This document shows positions 24,114-32,674 of a DNA stretch of 39,190 bases, one piece after another. The DNA lies in NCBI GenBank assembly GCA_905236815.1, contig CAJOPE010000078.1, positions 1 through 39,190 on the forward strand, written 5' to 3'. The stretch comes from an uncultured Prevotella sp. (GTDB taxonomy: Bacteria; Bacteroidota; Bacteroidia; Bacteroidales; Bacteroidaceae). A model generated the notes under the pieces. It had not been told where the DNA came from. It worked only from the letters and a program-made list of their open reading frames with translations, and searched no databases. How positions within the stretch are numbered: position 1 is the stretch's first letter; every line of letters starts with the position of its first letter. The position numbers were made by a program, and so were the translations under genes.

Positions 24114-24800
24114 TTACTTATGCCTGAACCGGATCTCCTTTAGCTTGTGGTTTCCCATAAACCGGCTCTTGTCAACATATCCGTTCACGCCATTGATGTG
24201 ACCCTTACCAGTGTATTGCCACATTTCAAAGTCACGGCCGTCGGATAATTTTGGAATTCGCTTGGTATATTGTGCAAGCATCATGCGATAGCCTTGCAGA
24301 GTCCCCTTGAGATAGTTGTCGTAGAAATTCGCAAAGGTATAAACCAATGGCTTCTGCTTGTAGGCCACCTCCACGAGATGAAGGAATTTGAAGAGTGAAT
24401 CGCGGAAAGCCTCAGTTTCCATTCCGCTTTTGGTCTCGACATCAATCATCGGTATAAGGTCCTGGTCGCCAGGACGGCACTGTGCCATAAAGTTCTCTAG
24501 CTGAGTTTGTTGCGCTATCTTTGGTCGATAAAAGTGATAGCTGCCCACTTTGAGACCATACTGGTGAGCAAGGTCGATATTCTGCTTGTATTTGCTGTCT
24601 ACGTTGTCACCTCCTTCTGTGGCTTTGAGGTAAACGTATGCCATTTTTGTGTTGTTGCCAATAGTCTCCCAGAACACATTTCCCTGATAGTGGCTCATAT
24701 CGATGCCGTGGATATGGCTGCAGGTGTCTTCGCACTCTACTTGAGCGCACAAAGATAATGTTGAAATAAGGGCTAATAGACTCAATAATATTCTTTTCAT
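24114..24800 (-). CDS. GH25 lysozyme (secreted muramidase)
   Basis: A 228-residue glycoside hydrolase family 25 protein that would cleave peptidoglycan between MurNAc and GlcNAc outside the cytoplasm. A signal peptide (MKRILLSLLALISTLSLCAQ) precedes the barrel. Family signatures are GIDMSHYQGNVFWETI, VYLKATEGGDNVD, GSYHFYRP and the catalytic DVE in IPMIDVETKSG, then FEMWQYTGKG near the end. The open frame reaches an ATG at 24818 that overlaps the previous stop, but the second ATG at 24800 begins the signal peptide and is preferred. TACCTTTG lies just upstream, a possible promoter giving a very short leader. Confidence 0.92.
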   Translation of the reverse strand: MKRILLSLLALISTLSLCAQVECEDTCSHIHGIDMSHYQGNVFWETIGNNTKMAYVYLKATEGGDNVDSKYKQNIDLAHQYGLKVGSYHFYRPKIAQQTQLENFMAQCRPGDQDLIPMIDVETKSGMETEAFRDSLFKFLHLVEVAYKQKPLVYTFANFYDNYLKGTLQGYRMMLAQYTKRIPKLSDGRDFEMWQYTGKGHINGVNGYVDKSRFMGNHKLKEIRFRHK

Positions 24801-24817
24801 AGCCACAAAGGTACACA

Positions 24818-25513
24818 TTATTCTTCGATTTGAGAAAGCGAATGTGCAAAATTATGTAAAAAATTACTTATTGCTTCTATCGGAGCATATTCGAAGAAGC
24901 GCATAGTCTGTGCCAGTTTCTTTCCCATAGAACCGTTGCTGGCACGCACAAATCCCGTGGAAGTCTGATGAAACTCCACATCTTTCAGGTCTTCTTTGTC
25001 AAAATAAAGTGATCGCATTGTGAGTTTGTAACCGCCTCGTTCGAGTCGGCTTACAAATGGAATCTCGTCGGCCTGGAAGTTGAAGAACAGAATGAGGATA
25101 CTTCCCTGGAGCTGAGCCATCCGCATGAGGTGGAGACTGTGGAGCCAGTTCTCGAGTTTCACGAAATCCACCTTGTCGCCACGTGTTCTGAGGTAGTTGC
25201 CCAGCTGTATGATGCCACGGATGGAAACGCCGGATTGGATCATGCCATTAGCATTGCTGACGATAATTCGGAGCAGATAGATAGTTTCGATATTGGTGTC
25301 GATAGCGTGTCGCTCATCTGTCTGGATTTTTTTCAGACGATTATTGAGGAGAGGGTTGGTCATTTCAACTTCTCCTGCCGGCATATCATTGACATTCTTC
25401 ATCATCCATGCGATTCGGTTTCGCTTGAATGTTGTCATTGGTTCCATTTTCTCTTTCGTTCCGAAGTTATCAGCCCGAAGTTGTGTGAAGAGATTTCGCT
25501 GTAAAAAATCCAT
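24818..25513 (-). CDS. Conserved-looking protein of unknown function
   Basis: A 231-residue protein without signal peptide or membrane segments. It is mostly helical, with a basic N-terminal region (TFKRNRIAWMMKNVND), a central stretch GMIQSGVSIRGIIQLGNYL and a mixed second half containing GSILILFFNFQADEIPFV. No domain was recognised. It sits directly upstream of the GH25 gene on the same strand with the stop overlapping the longer GH25 frame, so co-transcription is likely. Codon use and length argue for a real gene. Confidence 0.72.
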   Translation of the reverse strand: MDFLQRNLFTQLRADNFGTKEKMEPMTTFKRNRIAWMMKNVNDMPAGEVEMTNPLLNNRLKKIQTDERHAIDTNIETIYLLRIIVSNANGMIQSGVSIRGIIQLGNYLRTRGDKVDFVKLENWLHSLHLMRMAQLQGSILILFFNFQADEIPFVSRLERGGYKLTMRSLYFDKEDLKDVEFHQTSTGFVRASNGSMGKKLAQTMRFFEYAPIEAISNFLHNFAHSLSQIEE

Positions 25514-25636
25514 CCTAAAATTATTATATTTACCGTTAGTAATGATCTATCGTCTTCTGCTTCATTCTAAATTATTGTTATAAAAACAACTTGATATCTT
25601 GAAATTTATTATTTGGAAATTAATTTTTTTATCGAT
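25514..25636. other. AT-rich intergenic DNA next to the MITE-like element
   Basis: No ORF, promoter match or hairpin was recognised between the gene ending at 25513 and the element's left target duplicate; the same is true of 25767-25799. Confidence 0.4.
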
Positions 25637-25645
25637 GTTTTTATT

Positions 25646-25757
25646 TATTGCTGTCCGATTAAAATTGAAAACGGTGAATTTTGGCTCATAAGTTACTGAT
25701 AATCAAGTAATCTATCTTTCTGACTCATTGGCATTTATTTTTTATCGGACAGCAATA
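25646..25757. mobile_element. MITE-like element with inverted ends and 9-bp target duplication
   Basis: A 112-bp non-coding element. The ends are inverted: TATTGCTGTCCGAT at the left and its reverse complement ATCGGACAGCAATA at the right. GTTTTTATT flanks it on both sides (25637-25645 and 25758-25766), an exact 9-bp duplication of the target. There is no transposase, so it would need one in trans. A 9-bp duplication fits IS4-like and some other families, but the family cannot be named from this. Confidence 0.85.
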
Positions 25758-25799
25758 GTTTTTATTAGTAAATTTAAAAGACATAGTTTTACAGATGAA

Positions 25800-26408
25800 T
25801 TACGAATTAAGAAATTTAATTACCTTACAAGGATTACCTGCAGCAATGCAATTTTCTGGTATATCATGAGTCACAATACTGCCACACCCTATAATACTAC
25901 ATTTTCCAATTGTAACTCCTTTTAATATTATGCTATTAGCACCAATCCAAACATCATCATTGATAACTATAGGAATACTTGTAGATGCATTTTTTTTTGT
26001 ACAAGTATCGCGTCTTGATTGCCAATCAATTGGATGCATGTCATTGTCTAGGATTAAACAATTTGCTCCAATTTTAACGTGATTGCCGATTCTGACAGAA
26101 TTAGTAACCCAAATAGCTCCGCCAGATATTCCGCAATAATTGCCTATAATAAGTTCTGCATTATTTGAAACATTTATGGAAAAATTGGTATTTGAGCATA
26201 AAACATTTAAATTGTTGCCACTATTTACAATAAAATGATGTCCAATATTAACACTGCTACTGTTGGAGATATGAAGATAAACCATATTTTTAATTGAGGA
26301 AAACTTACCTAATCTAATACCTGATAATTTAAATTTTATAGGATTAAAAAATGTATACCATTTTTTCCTAAAATAATTATCAATTCGAAATAATTTAGAA
26401 AAATTCAT
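25800..26408 (-). CDS. Orphan hexapeptide-repeat O-acyltransferase
   Basis: A 202-residue left-handed beta-helix acyltransferase. It has hexapeptide repeats from about residue 50 to 195, the likely catalytic His in DNDMHPIDWQ, and the usual terminal CIAAGNPCKVIKF. It resembles sugar O-acetyltransferases of polysaccharide loci but lies alone here, about 7 kb from that locus. It is strongly AT-rich compared with the nhaC and uxaA genes, and sits beside the MITE-like element, suggesting it was acquired by transfer. The N-terminal 40 residues are basic and aromatic. Confidence 0.82.
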   Translation of the reverse strand: MNFSKLFRIDNYFRKKWYTFFNPIKFKLSGIRLGKFSSIKNMVYLHISNSSSVNIGHHFIVNSGNNLNVLCSNTNFSINVSNNAELIIGNYCGISGGAIWVTNSVRIGNHVKIGANCLILDNDMHPIDWQSRRDTCTKKNASTSIPIVINDDVWIGANSIILKGVTIGKCSIIGCGSIVTHDIPENCIAAGNPCKVIKFLNS

Positions 26409-26512
26409 AACTATTTATCTTTATATGTTTATAAAACGCTAATAATTCTCTTAATTTTTATGAATGTTTAGCATATCTGTTACACTAGAGTTTGATACAT
26501 TTTAAAGTTTAA

Positions 26513-27817
26513 TTACGAATTTGCTTTCGGATATCTGAAAGCAATGGCTAATGTTGCTGCCACTCCGATGGCCATCGGATAATAGAGATAAGGAATGATG
26601 TCGATAGGATTGAGACCGGATAGACCGGCTGCTATCAGCATCTGCACAGCATAAGGCAGCAATCCCTGAACACAGCACGAGAAGGTATCCAGAATACTGG
26701 CCGCCTTACGGTTGTCGACACCATATCGGTCGCCAATCTTCTTAGCAATGCCTCCAACGGTGAGAATCGCCACAGTGTTGTTGGCCGTACAGATATTCAC
26801 CAGCGAAACCAAGGCTGCAATGGAGAACTCGGCTCCGCGCTTGCCATTCACATGCGCTGTGAACTTCTGAATGATATAGTCGATACCACCATTCTCGCGG
26901 ATGATCTCGAGCATGCCACCTGCCATCATCGCAATGATGATGAGCTCGCCCATGCCGATGACACCATCGCCCATGGAGGTGAACCATCCGAAGAGATCGT
27001 AACCCATGGAGGCATCGTAGAAGTGATAGCTGATGCCGATAATTCCGCAGAGAACAGTGCCCAGGGTGAGCACGGCCATCACGTTCATGCCTGCAACGGC
27101 GGCGATGAGCACCACGAGATAGGGGAGTACCTTGATATATTCCACCGATGGAATATCGGTTGGCGCCTTCACATCGGCTCCCATTATGGCATATACAATG
27201 AGCACAACGACTGCAGCAGGAACGACGATCTGAGAGTTCACACGGAACTTGTCGCTCATCTTGCAGCCCTGGGTTTGTGTGGCCACAACGGTGGTGTCGG
27301 AAATGAAGGAAAGATTATCGCCAAAATAGGCTCCACCCACGATGATGGCGGTCATCAAGGGGATGCTGGTGCCTGTGGAATGAGCCAGGCCAACGGCTAT
27401 CGGAACTAGTGCAACCACGGTTCCAACACTCGTTCCAATAGAAACCGAGATGAAACAGGCTGCAAGAAAAAGTCCTGGCAGAAGCATCCAGCTTGGCGTG
27501 AAGTTGAGGGCGAGATTGACGGTGGCGTCGATGGCACCCATACTCTTTGCCGAGGCTGCGAAGGCTCCTGCCAGCACATATATCCAGAGCATAAGCATGA
27601 GATTACTGCTTCCGGCACCCTTGCTGTAGGTATCGATGCGCTTCTTCAGAGGGAAGCCGCCCGACATGACTACGGCGAAGATGCTGGAGATGAGAAATGC
27701 TACGGTGAGTGACATGTTGCTGTCGCGATGGTCGACCGAATAAATGGTGAACACTACGATGAGTGCAATCAGTACAAACAGTGGCGATAATGCCAGTAAT
27801 CCTTTCTTATTCTCCAT
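26513..27817 (-). CDS. nhaC: NhaC-family Na+/H+ antiporter-type transporter
   Basis: A 434-residue inner-membrane protein with about 11-12 hydrophobic segments. Family features are SIGTSVGTVVALVPIAVGLA, GGAYFGDNLSFISDTTVVAT and NICTANNTVAILTVGGIA; the middle one holds the polar FGDN-SDTT residues typical of NhaC/ion-transporter superfamily proteins. Known members exchange Na+ for protons, or malate/lactate in some cases. It lies downstream of uxaA on the same strand, but about 250 nt of repeat DNA separates them. A role in supplying or balancing the uronate pathway is only a guess. Confidence 0.88.
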   Translation of the reverse strand: MENKKGLLALSPLFVLIALIVVFTIYSVDHRDSNMSLTVAFLISSIFAVVMSGGFPLKKRIDTYSKGAGSSNLMLMLWIYVLAGAFAASAKSMGAIDATVNLALNFTPSWMLLPGLFLAACFISVSIGTSVGTVVALVPIAVGLAHSTGTSIPLMTAIIVGGAYFGDNLSFISDTTVVATQTQGCKMSDKFRVNSQIVVPAAVVVLIVYAIMGADVKAPTDIPSVEYIKVLPYLVVLIAAVAGMNVMAVLTLGTVLCGIIGISYHFYDASMGYDLFGWFTSMGDGVIGMGELIIIAMMAGGMLEIIRENGGIDYIIQKFTAHVNGKRGAEFSIAALVSLVNICTANNTVAILTVGGIAKKIGDRYGVDNRKAASILDTFSCCVQGLLPYAVQMLIAAGLSGLNPIDIIPYLYYPMAIGVAATLAIAFRYPKANS

Positions 27818-28068
27818 ACATTTTTAATTAGTAATTAGAAATTAGTAATTAGTAATTGTGATATGCTTTATTGGATAATTATTTCCAATGTTTTTTCACA
27901 ATCAAAATTAGCAATTATAATACCCCTAAAGGCTAATCACAATTTCTAATTACTCATTACTAATTATCACTTGTGATATCCAAAAAGGCTAATCACAATT
28001 ACTAATTTCTAATTACTCATTACTAATTAATAATTACTCATTACTCATTAATAATTACTCATTATTAA
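27818..28068. repeat. TAATTA-type low-complexity repeats
   Basis: Numerous copies of TTAGTAATTA and TAATTACTCATTACTAATTA occur in both orientations. A block starting AGGCTAATCACAATT recurs at 27929 and 27986. No ORF or promoter was recognised. Confidence 0.75.
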
Positions 28069-29565
28069 TTACAGTGTAACTCCATTCTTGAAGATAGAGA
28101 TCTCGCTATACTCGTTTTCCTCGTTGCGAGCCTTCTCGCCGCTTGCTACTGCCAAAACCTTGTCGATGAAGGCGTTGCGAACGGTAAGCATATCCTTGCC
28201 CAACAAAAGCTGACCGGCATTGAAGTCGATCCAGTTGGCCTTGCGCTCTGCCAATACATTGTTGGTGGAAATCTTCATGGTTGGAACGAAGGTGCCGAAT
28301 GGGGTACCACGACCTGTTGTGAAGGTTACAATCTGGCAACCTGCTGCTGCAAGAGCTGTTGAAGCTACCAAGTCGTTGCCTGGAGCTGAGAGAAGGTTCA
28401 AACCATTCTCCTGAAGACGGTCGCCATACTCTAACACACCGCTAACCAATGCCTTACCACACTTCTGTGTGCAGCCAAGTGCCTTGTCCTCGAGGGTTGA
28501 GATACCACCTGCCTTGTTGCCTGGAGATGGATTCTCGCCAACAGGCTCGCCATGGCTGAGGAAATACTCCTTGAAATTATTTACCATACTAACGGTCTGC
28601 TCGAAAAGCTCTGGAGTCTTGCAACGGTTCATCAAGATAGTCTCTGCACCGAACATCTCTGGAACCTCGGTAAGAATAGAGGTACCACCCTGAGCTACCA
28701 GCCAGTCGCTGAGCTCACCAACGAGTGGGTTGGCGGTAATACCAGAGAATCCATCAGAACCACCACACTTCAATCCAACGCGGAGCTTGCTTACAGAAAC
28801 CTCCTCACGCTTGTCCTCCTTAGCCTGTGCATAGAGTTCGCGGAGAATCTTCATGCCTTCCTCTAACTCATTACCTTCAACCTTCTGTGTAACAAGAAGT
28901 TTGATGCGGCTCTGATCGTAGTCGCCAAGCATCTTCATGAAGTCGTCAGGCTGATTGTTCTCGCAGCCTAAAGAGAGAACGAGCACACCACCTGCATTTG
29001 GGTGAAGACAGATGTCGCGAAGCACCTTACGGGTGTTCTCGTGGTCACCACTCAACTGAGAGCAACCATAGTTGTGGTGCCAGCAGTGAATAGCGTCGAT
29101 ACCCTCGAGATTGGTCTCGGCGATCATCTTCTGAGCCAACTTCTCACCGATACCGTTTACACATCCAACAGTAGGAACGATCCAAAGTTCGTTACGAGTA
29201 CCAACCTCGCCATTTTTTCTTACATAACCCTTCCAAGTGCGGTTCTCGTTCTGAATGTCGAGAGAGTCGGCAACTGGCTTGTAAGTATATTCGAGAGTAC
29301 CAGCGAGATTTGTCTTCAGATTGTTCTCGTTCACCCATTCGCCCTGCTTCAAATCCTTGATAGCGTGACCGATAGGGTAGCCGTACTTCAAAATATCAGT
29401 ACCTTCAGGAGCATCCTTAATGAGCACCTTGTGGCCAGCAGGAGTATCCTGCAGAAGAGTTACCTGAGCACCATCCACCTCGATGGTTTCGCCCTTACTG
29501 AAGGGACGAAGACAAACCACTACGCTGTCGGCAGGGTTTATCTTTAAAAAGCTTGCTTGATTCAT
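28069..29565 (-). CDS. uxaA: Altronate dehydratase
   Basis: UxaA removes water from D-altronate to give 2-keto-3-deoxygluconate (KDG) in the galacturonate route. The 498-residue length fits the fused form, with an N-terminal SAF-like domain (to about residue 95) and a C-terminal dehydratase domain. Supporting segments are RKNGEVGTRNELWIVPTVGC, HCWHHNYGCSQLSGDHENT, LSLGCENNQ, KCGGSDGFSGITANPLVG and FTTGRGTPFG. The Cys and His residues in the first three are iron-site candidates. It is 30 nt downstream of the LacI-type regulator and forms a transcript with it. The product feeds the kdgK/kdgA genes across the divergent promoter. Confidence 0.94.
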   Translation of the reverse strand: MNQASFLKINPADSVVVCLRPFSKGETIEVDGAQVTLLQDTPAGHKVLIKDAPEGTDILKYGYPIGHAIKDLKQGEWVNENNLKTNLAGTLEYTYKPVADSLDIQNENRTWKGYVRKNGEVGTRNELWIVPTVGCVNGIGEKLAQKMIAETNLEGIDAIHCWHHNYGCSQLSGDHENTRKVLRDICLHPNAGGVLVLSLGCENNQPDDFMKMLGDYDQSRIKLLVTQKVEGNELEEGMKILRELYAQAKEDKREEVSVSKLRVGLKCGGSDGFSGITANPLVGELSDWLVAQGGTSILTEVPEMFGAETILMNRCKTPELFEQTVSMVNNFKEYFLSHGEPVGENPSPGNKAGGISTLEDKALGCTQKCGKALVSGVLEYGDRLQENGLNLLSAPGNDLVASTALAAAGCQIVTFTTGRGTPFGTFVPTMKISTNNVLAERKANWIDFNAGQLLLGKDMLTVRNAFIDKVLAVASGEKARNEENEYSEISIFKNGVTL

Positions 29566-29595
29566 TTTTATAGATCTTGTTTTTATAATTTGTAT

Positions 29596-30660
29596 TTACA
29601 ACTGAGTGCGACGATAGAAATCCACATTCTCCTTCGACAACAGCTCGATAGGCATGTAGTTTACAGGAGTAACCTTCTTCTTCAGCACGATGGCACGGAA
29701 GAGTGTGTCGATGCAGGAATATCCCTGCATATAAGCGTGCTGGGCAATGAGGAACGAGATGCTGCCCTCGCGAAGGTCGCGGGCATTCTTCTCTACCATA
29801 TCATAACCCATGATCTGACAATCACGGCGGTTCGTCTTCAAAAGGAAATCACCCACGATGTGAGCCTTGGAAGTGAGTGTGATGCAATGATGCAAGTGAG
29901 GATGCTCGGCAAAGAAATCCTCCAGGTCCTTGTTGTATTCCGCCTTGGAACCATCCGAAGGAAGGTCGAGGTCGAGAATCTCAATCTCAGGGAAATGATC
30001 GTGCATGTAATGACGGAAACCCACCTCACGGTTATCCTGCTGCTTGCTGGATACACGGCCGTTCTTGGTAAGGCGCATCAAGAGAATCTCCTTCTCCTTG
30101 TTGGCGATCAGCATCAGCATCTTGGCTGCAAAATAACCACTGCTGAAGGAATCCTGACCATAGAACGAAAGCGGTTTAAGATCAGGCATATACGAGTCGA
30201 GCAGAATAAATGGAATATCCTTCTCGTGCAACTGATCAGTGAACTCACGGGTAACCTCCAACTGCGAAGGCACAATAACCACACCCGAAGCATTGTCGGC
30301 CAGAATCTCATTCGCCTGCTGGCGGAAAGTTTCATCCTGGAATCGCTCGTAGTATCTCACTACCACATCGATGTGGAAATCACGGCGTGTCTCCTCGCAT
30401 TTGCGGGCACCTTCCTCGATTTCCTCCCAGTAGGTCTCTGATTCGTGTTTAGGTATTAGAACATAGAAGGTATAAGCCTTGTTGTAGGCTAGGGCACTAG
30501 CATACATATTAGGCTGATAGTTCATTTCTTTAAGAGCTTTTTCCACTTTTTCACGTGCAGGTTTTGACACGTTAGGACGGTCATGCAGAACTCTGTCAAC
30601 CGTGCCTACAGATACGCCGGCTCTTTCGGCAATATCTTTGATTCTAATCTTTTCGGCCAT
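29596..30660 (-). CDS. LacI-family repressor of the hexuronate genes
   Basis: A 354-residue regulator with the LacI DNA-binding helix-turn-helix at residues 5-28 (IRIKDIAERAGVSVGTVDRVL) and hinge region NYQPNMYASALAYNKAY. A sugar-binding periplasmic-fold core domain follows (for example SGVVIVPSQL, FILLDSYMPD, GYDMVEKNARDLREGSISFLIAQ). Its position between uxaA (downstream, same strand) and kdgK (divergent) suggests it senses a hexuronate intermediate, possibly KDG, but the ligand cannot be read. Two TGTG-N6-CACA sequences flank its own promoter, fitting autoregulation. Confidence 0.9.
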   Translation of the reverse strand: MAEKIRIKDIAERAGVSVGTVDRVLHDRPNVSKPAREKVEKALKEMNYQPNMYASALAYNKAYTFYVLIPKHESETYWEEIEEGARKCEETRRDFHIDVVVRYYERFQDETFRQQANEILADNASGVVIVPSQLEVTREFTDQLHEKDIPFILLDSYMPDLKPLSFYGQDSFSSGYFAAKMLMLIANKEKEILLMRLTKNGRVSSKQQDNREVGFRHYMHDHFPEIEILDLDLPSDGSKAEYNKDLEDFFAEHPHLHHCITLTSKAHIVGDFLLKTNRRDCQIMGYDMVEKNARDLREGSISFLIAQHAYMQGYSCIDTLFRAIVLKKKVTPVNYMPIELLSKENVDFYRRTQL

Positions 30661-30686
30661 GCTTTAAGTGTTTGTCCTTGTTTAAC

Positions 30687-30696
30687 TACGCGCGTA
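30687..30696. promoter_or_regulatory. TACGCGCGTA palindrome
   Basis: A perfect 10-nt palindrome with central CG in the leader of the LacI-type gene. LacI-family operators often have a central CG, so it is a possible third operator. Confidence 0.35.
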
Positions 30697-30714
30697 CCTT
30701 ATATATATAGATAT

Positions 30715-30728
30715 TGTGTACGCCCACA
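30715..30728. promoter_or_regulatory. Candidate LacI-type operator, proximal
   Basis: TGTGTACGCCCACA has inverted TGTG/CACA ends and a central CG. It lies about 12-25 nt downstream of the predicted start of the regulator's own transcript, where binding would block it. Confidence 0.5.
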
Positions 30729-30746
30729 TTATTGGATTATACTGCG

Positions 30747-30754
30747 CAAATATA
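30747..30754 (-). promoter_or_regulatory. -7 element for the LacI-type gene
   Basis: TATATTTG on the minus strand matches TAnnTTTG; TTCG lies 20 nt upstream in place of TTTG. Confidence 0.55.
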
Positions 30755-30770
30755 GGAAAAAATGTTGAAT

Positions 30771-30784
30771 TGTGCGAATACACA
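30771..30784. promoter_or_regulatory. Candidate LacI-type operator, distal
   Basis: TGTGCGAATACACA shares the TGTG-N6-CACA frame and, on one strand, the TACACA end with the proximal site. Centres are 56 nt apart, on either side of the regulator's promoter. Confidence 0.45.
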
Positions 30785-30848
30785 GCCTATTATTTTGCAA
30801 AAACACAAAATTTTCTTTATTTTATTTCTTTTTTCGGGAAAATATAGT

Positions 30849-30856
30849 TATTTTTG
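30849..30856 (+). promoter_or_regulatory. -7 element for kdgK
   Basis: TATTTTTG matches TAnnTTTG about 63 nt before the kdgK ATG; TTTC lies 20 nt upstream. The remaining intergenic DNA (30661-30918) is AT-rich. Confidence 0.5.
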
Positions 30857-30918
30857 CCCATCGAAAGCAAACATATTAGGAAACAATCTAATAAACAAAC
30901 TAAATAAAAAATTAGAAA

Positions 30919-31941
30919 ATGGCTAAAATTGTAACATTAGGTGAGATTATGCTCCGCCTTTCCCCAGAAGGAAACGACCGTTTCATTCAGTCAGAGTCAT
31001 TCCGCATCATCCCTGGTGGTGGTGAGGCTAACGTAGCTGTTAGCTTGGCAAACTATGGTCACGACGCTTATTTCGTATCTAAGTTGCCTAAGCACGAAAT
31101 CGGTCAGATCGCTGTAAACGCACTTCGTCGTTATGGAGTTCATACAGACTTCATCGCTCGTGGTGGTGAGCGCGTTGGTCTCTACTATGCTGAGACTGGT
31201 GCTTCTATGCGTCCTTCTAAGGTAATCTATGACCGTGCTCATAGCTCAATCTCTGAAGCAGATCCATCTGATTTCGATTTCGATGCAATCATGGAAGGTG
31301 CTCAGTGGTTCCACTGGTCTGGCATCACTCCAGCTGTTTCTGACAAGGCTGCTGAGCTTACTAAGCTCGCTTGTGAGGCTGCTCATCGTCATGGTGTAAC
31401 TGTATCTGTTGACCTTAACTTCCGCAAGAAGCTCTGGACTTCAGAGAAGGCTATCTCTATCATGCGCCCATTGATGCAGTATGTTGACGTATGTATCGGT
31501 AATGAGGAGGATGCAGCTCTCTGCCTCGGCTTCAAGCCTGATGCTGACGTTGAGAATGGTAAGACTGATGCTGCTGGTTATCACAAGATCTTCGAGCAGA
31601 TGGCTAAGGAGTTCAACTTCAAGTATGTTGTTTCTACTCTCCGTGAGTCTTATTCTGCAACATATAACGGCTGGAAGGCTCTTATCTACAACGGTAAGGA
31701 CTTCTATGAGAGCAAGCACTACGATATCAACCCTATCATCGACCGTGTTGGCGGTGGTGACTCTTTCGCTGGTGGCTTGATCCACGGTCTCCTTACAAAG
31801 GACAACCAGGGTGAGGCTCTTGAGTATGCTGTTGCTGCTTCTGCTTTGAAGCACACTATCCCTGGCGACTTCAACCTCGTTGGTGTTGATGAGGTAGAGA
31901 GCCTTGCTGGTGGTAATGCTAACGGCCGCGTTCAGCGCTAA
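30919..31941 (+). CDS. kdgK: 2-keto-3-deoxygluconate kinase (PfkB family)
   Basis: KdgK phosphorylates KDG to KDPG using ATP. The 340-residue protein has the PfkB fold: an N-terminal substrate region GGGEANVAVSLANYG, and the C-terminal anion-hole motif DRVGGGDSFAGG with catalytic Asp281. MLRLSPEGNDRF near the N-terminus matches bacterial KdgK. Codon use is strongly biased, suggesting high expression. It is the first gene of the plus-strand operon and is followed after 61 nt by kdgA. A sugar kinase of the same family with another substrate is possible, but the KDPG aldolase partner makes KDG likely. Confidence 0.93.
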   Translation: MAKIVTLGEIMLRLSPEGNDRFIQSESFRIIPGGGEANVAVSLANYGHDAYFVSKLPKHEIGQIAVNALRRYGVHTDFIARGGERVGLYYAETGASMRPSKVIYDRAHSSISEADPSDFDFDAIMEGAQWFHWSGITPAVSDKAAELTKLACEAAHRHGVTVSVDLNFRKKLWTSEKAISIMRPLMQYVDVCIGNEEDAALCLGFKPDADVENGKTDAAGYHKIFEQMAKEFNFKYVVSTLRESYSATYNGWKALIYNGKDFYESKHYDINPIIDRVGGGDSFAGGLIHGLLTKDNQGEALEYAVAASALKHTIPGDFNLVGVDEVESLAGGNANGRVQR

Positions 31942-31946
31942 TAGTT

Positions 31947-31964
31947 AATCGGCTTCGGCCGATT
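31947..31964 (+). other. Intercistronic hairpin between kdgK and kdgA
   Basis: AATCGGC-TTCG-GCCGATT is a perfect 7-bp stem closed by a stable UUCG tetraloop, 5 nt after the kdgK stop. It lacks a T run, so it may stabilise the upstream message rather than end it. Confidence 0.7.
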
Positions 31965-32002
31965 ATTGTTCAAATACAAAAACTTAAAACATTATAAATA
32001 TA

Positions 32003-32674
32003 ATGGCACGTTTTAATAAGATTCAGGTTATGACAGCTATGAAGGAAACAGGTATGGTTCCTGTATTCTTCAACAGCGATTTAGATACTTGCAAGAATGT
32101 AATCAAGGCTTGCTACGAGGGTGGTGTTCGCGTATTCGAGTTCACTAACCGTGGCGACTTCGCTCATGAGCTCTTCGGTGAGCTTATCAAGTGGGCTGCT
32201 AAGGAGTGCCCAGAGCTTATCCTTGGTATTGGAACTGTTATCGACGCTCCTACAGCTGCTCTCTACTTGCAGTTGGGTGCTAACTTCGTAGTTGGCCCAA
32301 GCTTCAACCCAGAGATCGCTCCTATTTGCAACCGTCGTTTGGTTCCTTATTCTCCAGGTTGTGGTTCAGTTTCTGAGATGAGTGATGCTCAGGCTGCAGG
32401 CTGCGATGTAACAAAGGTATTCCCAGCTGGTAACGTTGGTGGTCCTTCATTCGTTAAGAATGTACTTGGCCCATTGCGTTGGAGCAATATCATGGTTACT
32501 GGTGCTGTTTCTCCAGACAAGGAGAACCTTACAGAGTGGATCAAGGCAGGTGTTATGTGCGTAGGTATGGGCTCTAAGCTCTTCCCTAAGGACGTTATCG
32601 CTGCTAAGAACTGGAAGGCAATTTCAGAAAAGTGTGCAGAGGCTCTTGGATATATCAAGGAGGCTCGTGCTTAA
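32003..32674 (+). CDS. kdgA: 2-keto-3-deoxy-6-phosphogluconate aldolase
   Basis: KDPG aldolase splits KDPG into pyruvate and glyceraldehyde-3-phosphate, joining uronate breakdown to glycolysis. The 223-residue protein has the family landmarks: Glu46 in FEFTNRGD, GIGTVIDAPTAA, and Schiff-base Lys138 in TKVFPAGNVGG, followed by MVTGAVSPDKENL and MCVGMGSKLFP. Highly biased codons suggest strong expression. It follows kdgK and ends shortly before a strong intrinsic terminator that overlaps the next gene's N-terminal codons. The alternative symbol is eda. Confidence 0.95.
   Translation: MARFNKIQVMTAMKETGMVPVFFNSDLDTCKNVIKACYEGGVRVFEFTNRGDFAHELFGELIKWAAKECPELILGIGTVIDAPTAALYLQLGANFVVGPSFNPEIAPICNRRLVPYSPGCGSVSEMSDAQAAGCDVTKVFPAGNVGGPSFVKNVLGPLRWSNIMVTGAVSPDKENLTEWIKAGVMCVGMGSKLFPKDVIAAKNWKAISEKCAEALGYIKEARA

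Noticed and set aside
24801..24818. Six-codon extension of GH25 (MCTFVA)
   Set aside because: The signal peptide begins at the second Met (24800), and TACCTTTG, a possible promoter box, lies in the extension.
29557..30441. 294-codon plus-strand ORF over the LacI-type gene
   Set aside because: Antisense shadow; the LacI frame is unmistakable.
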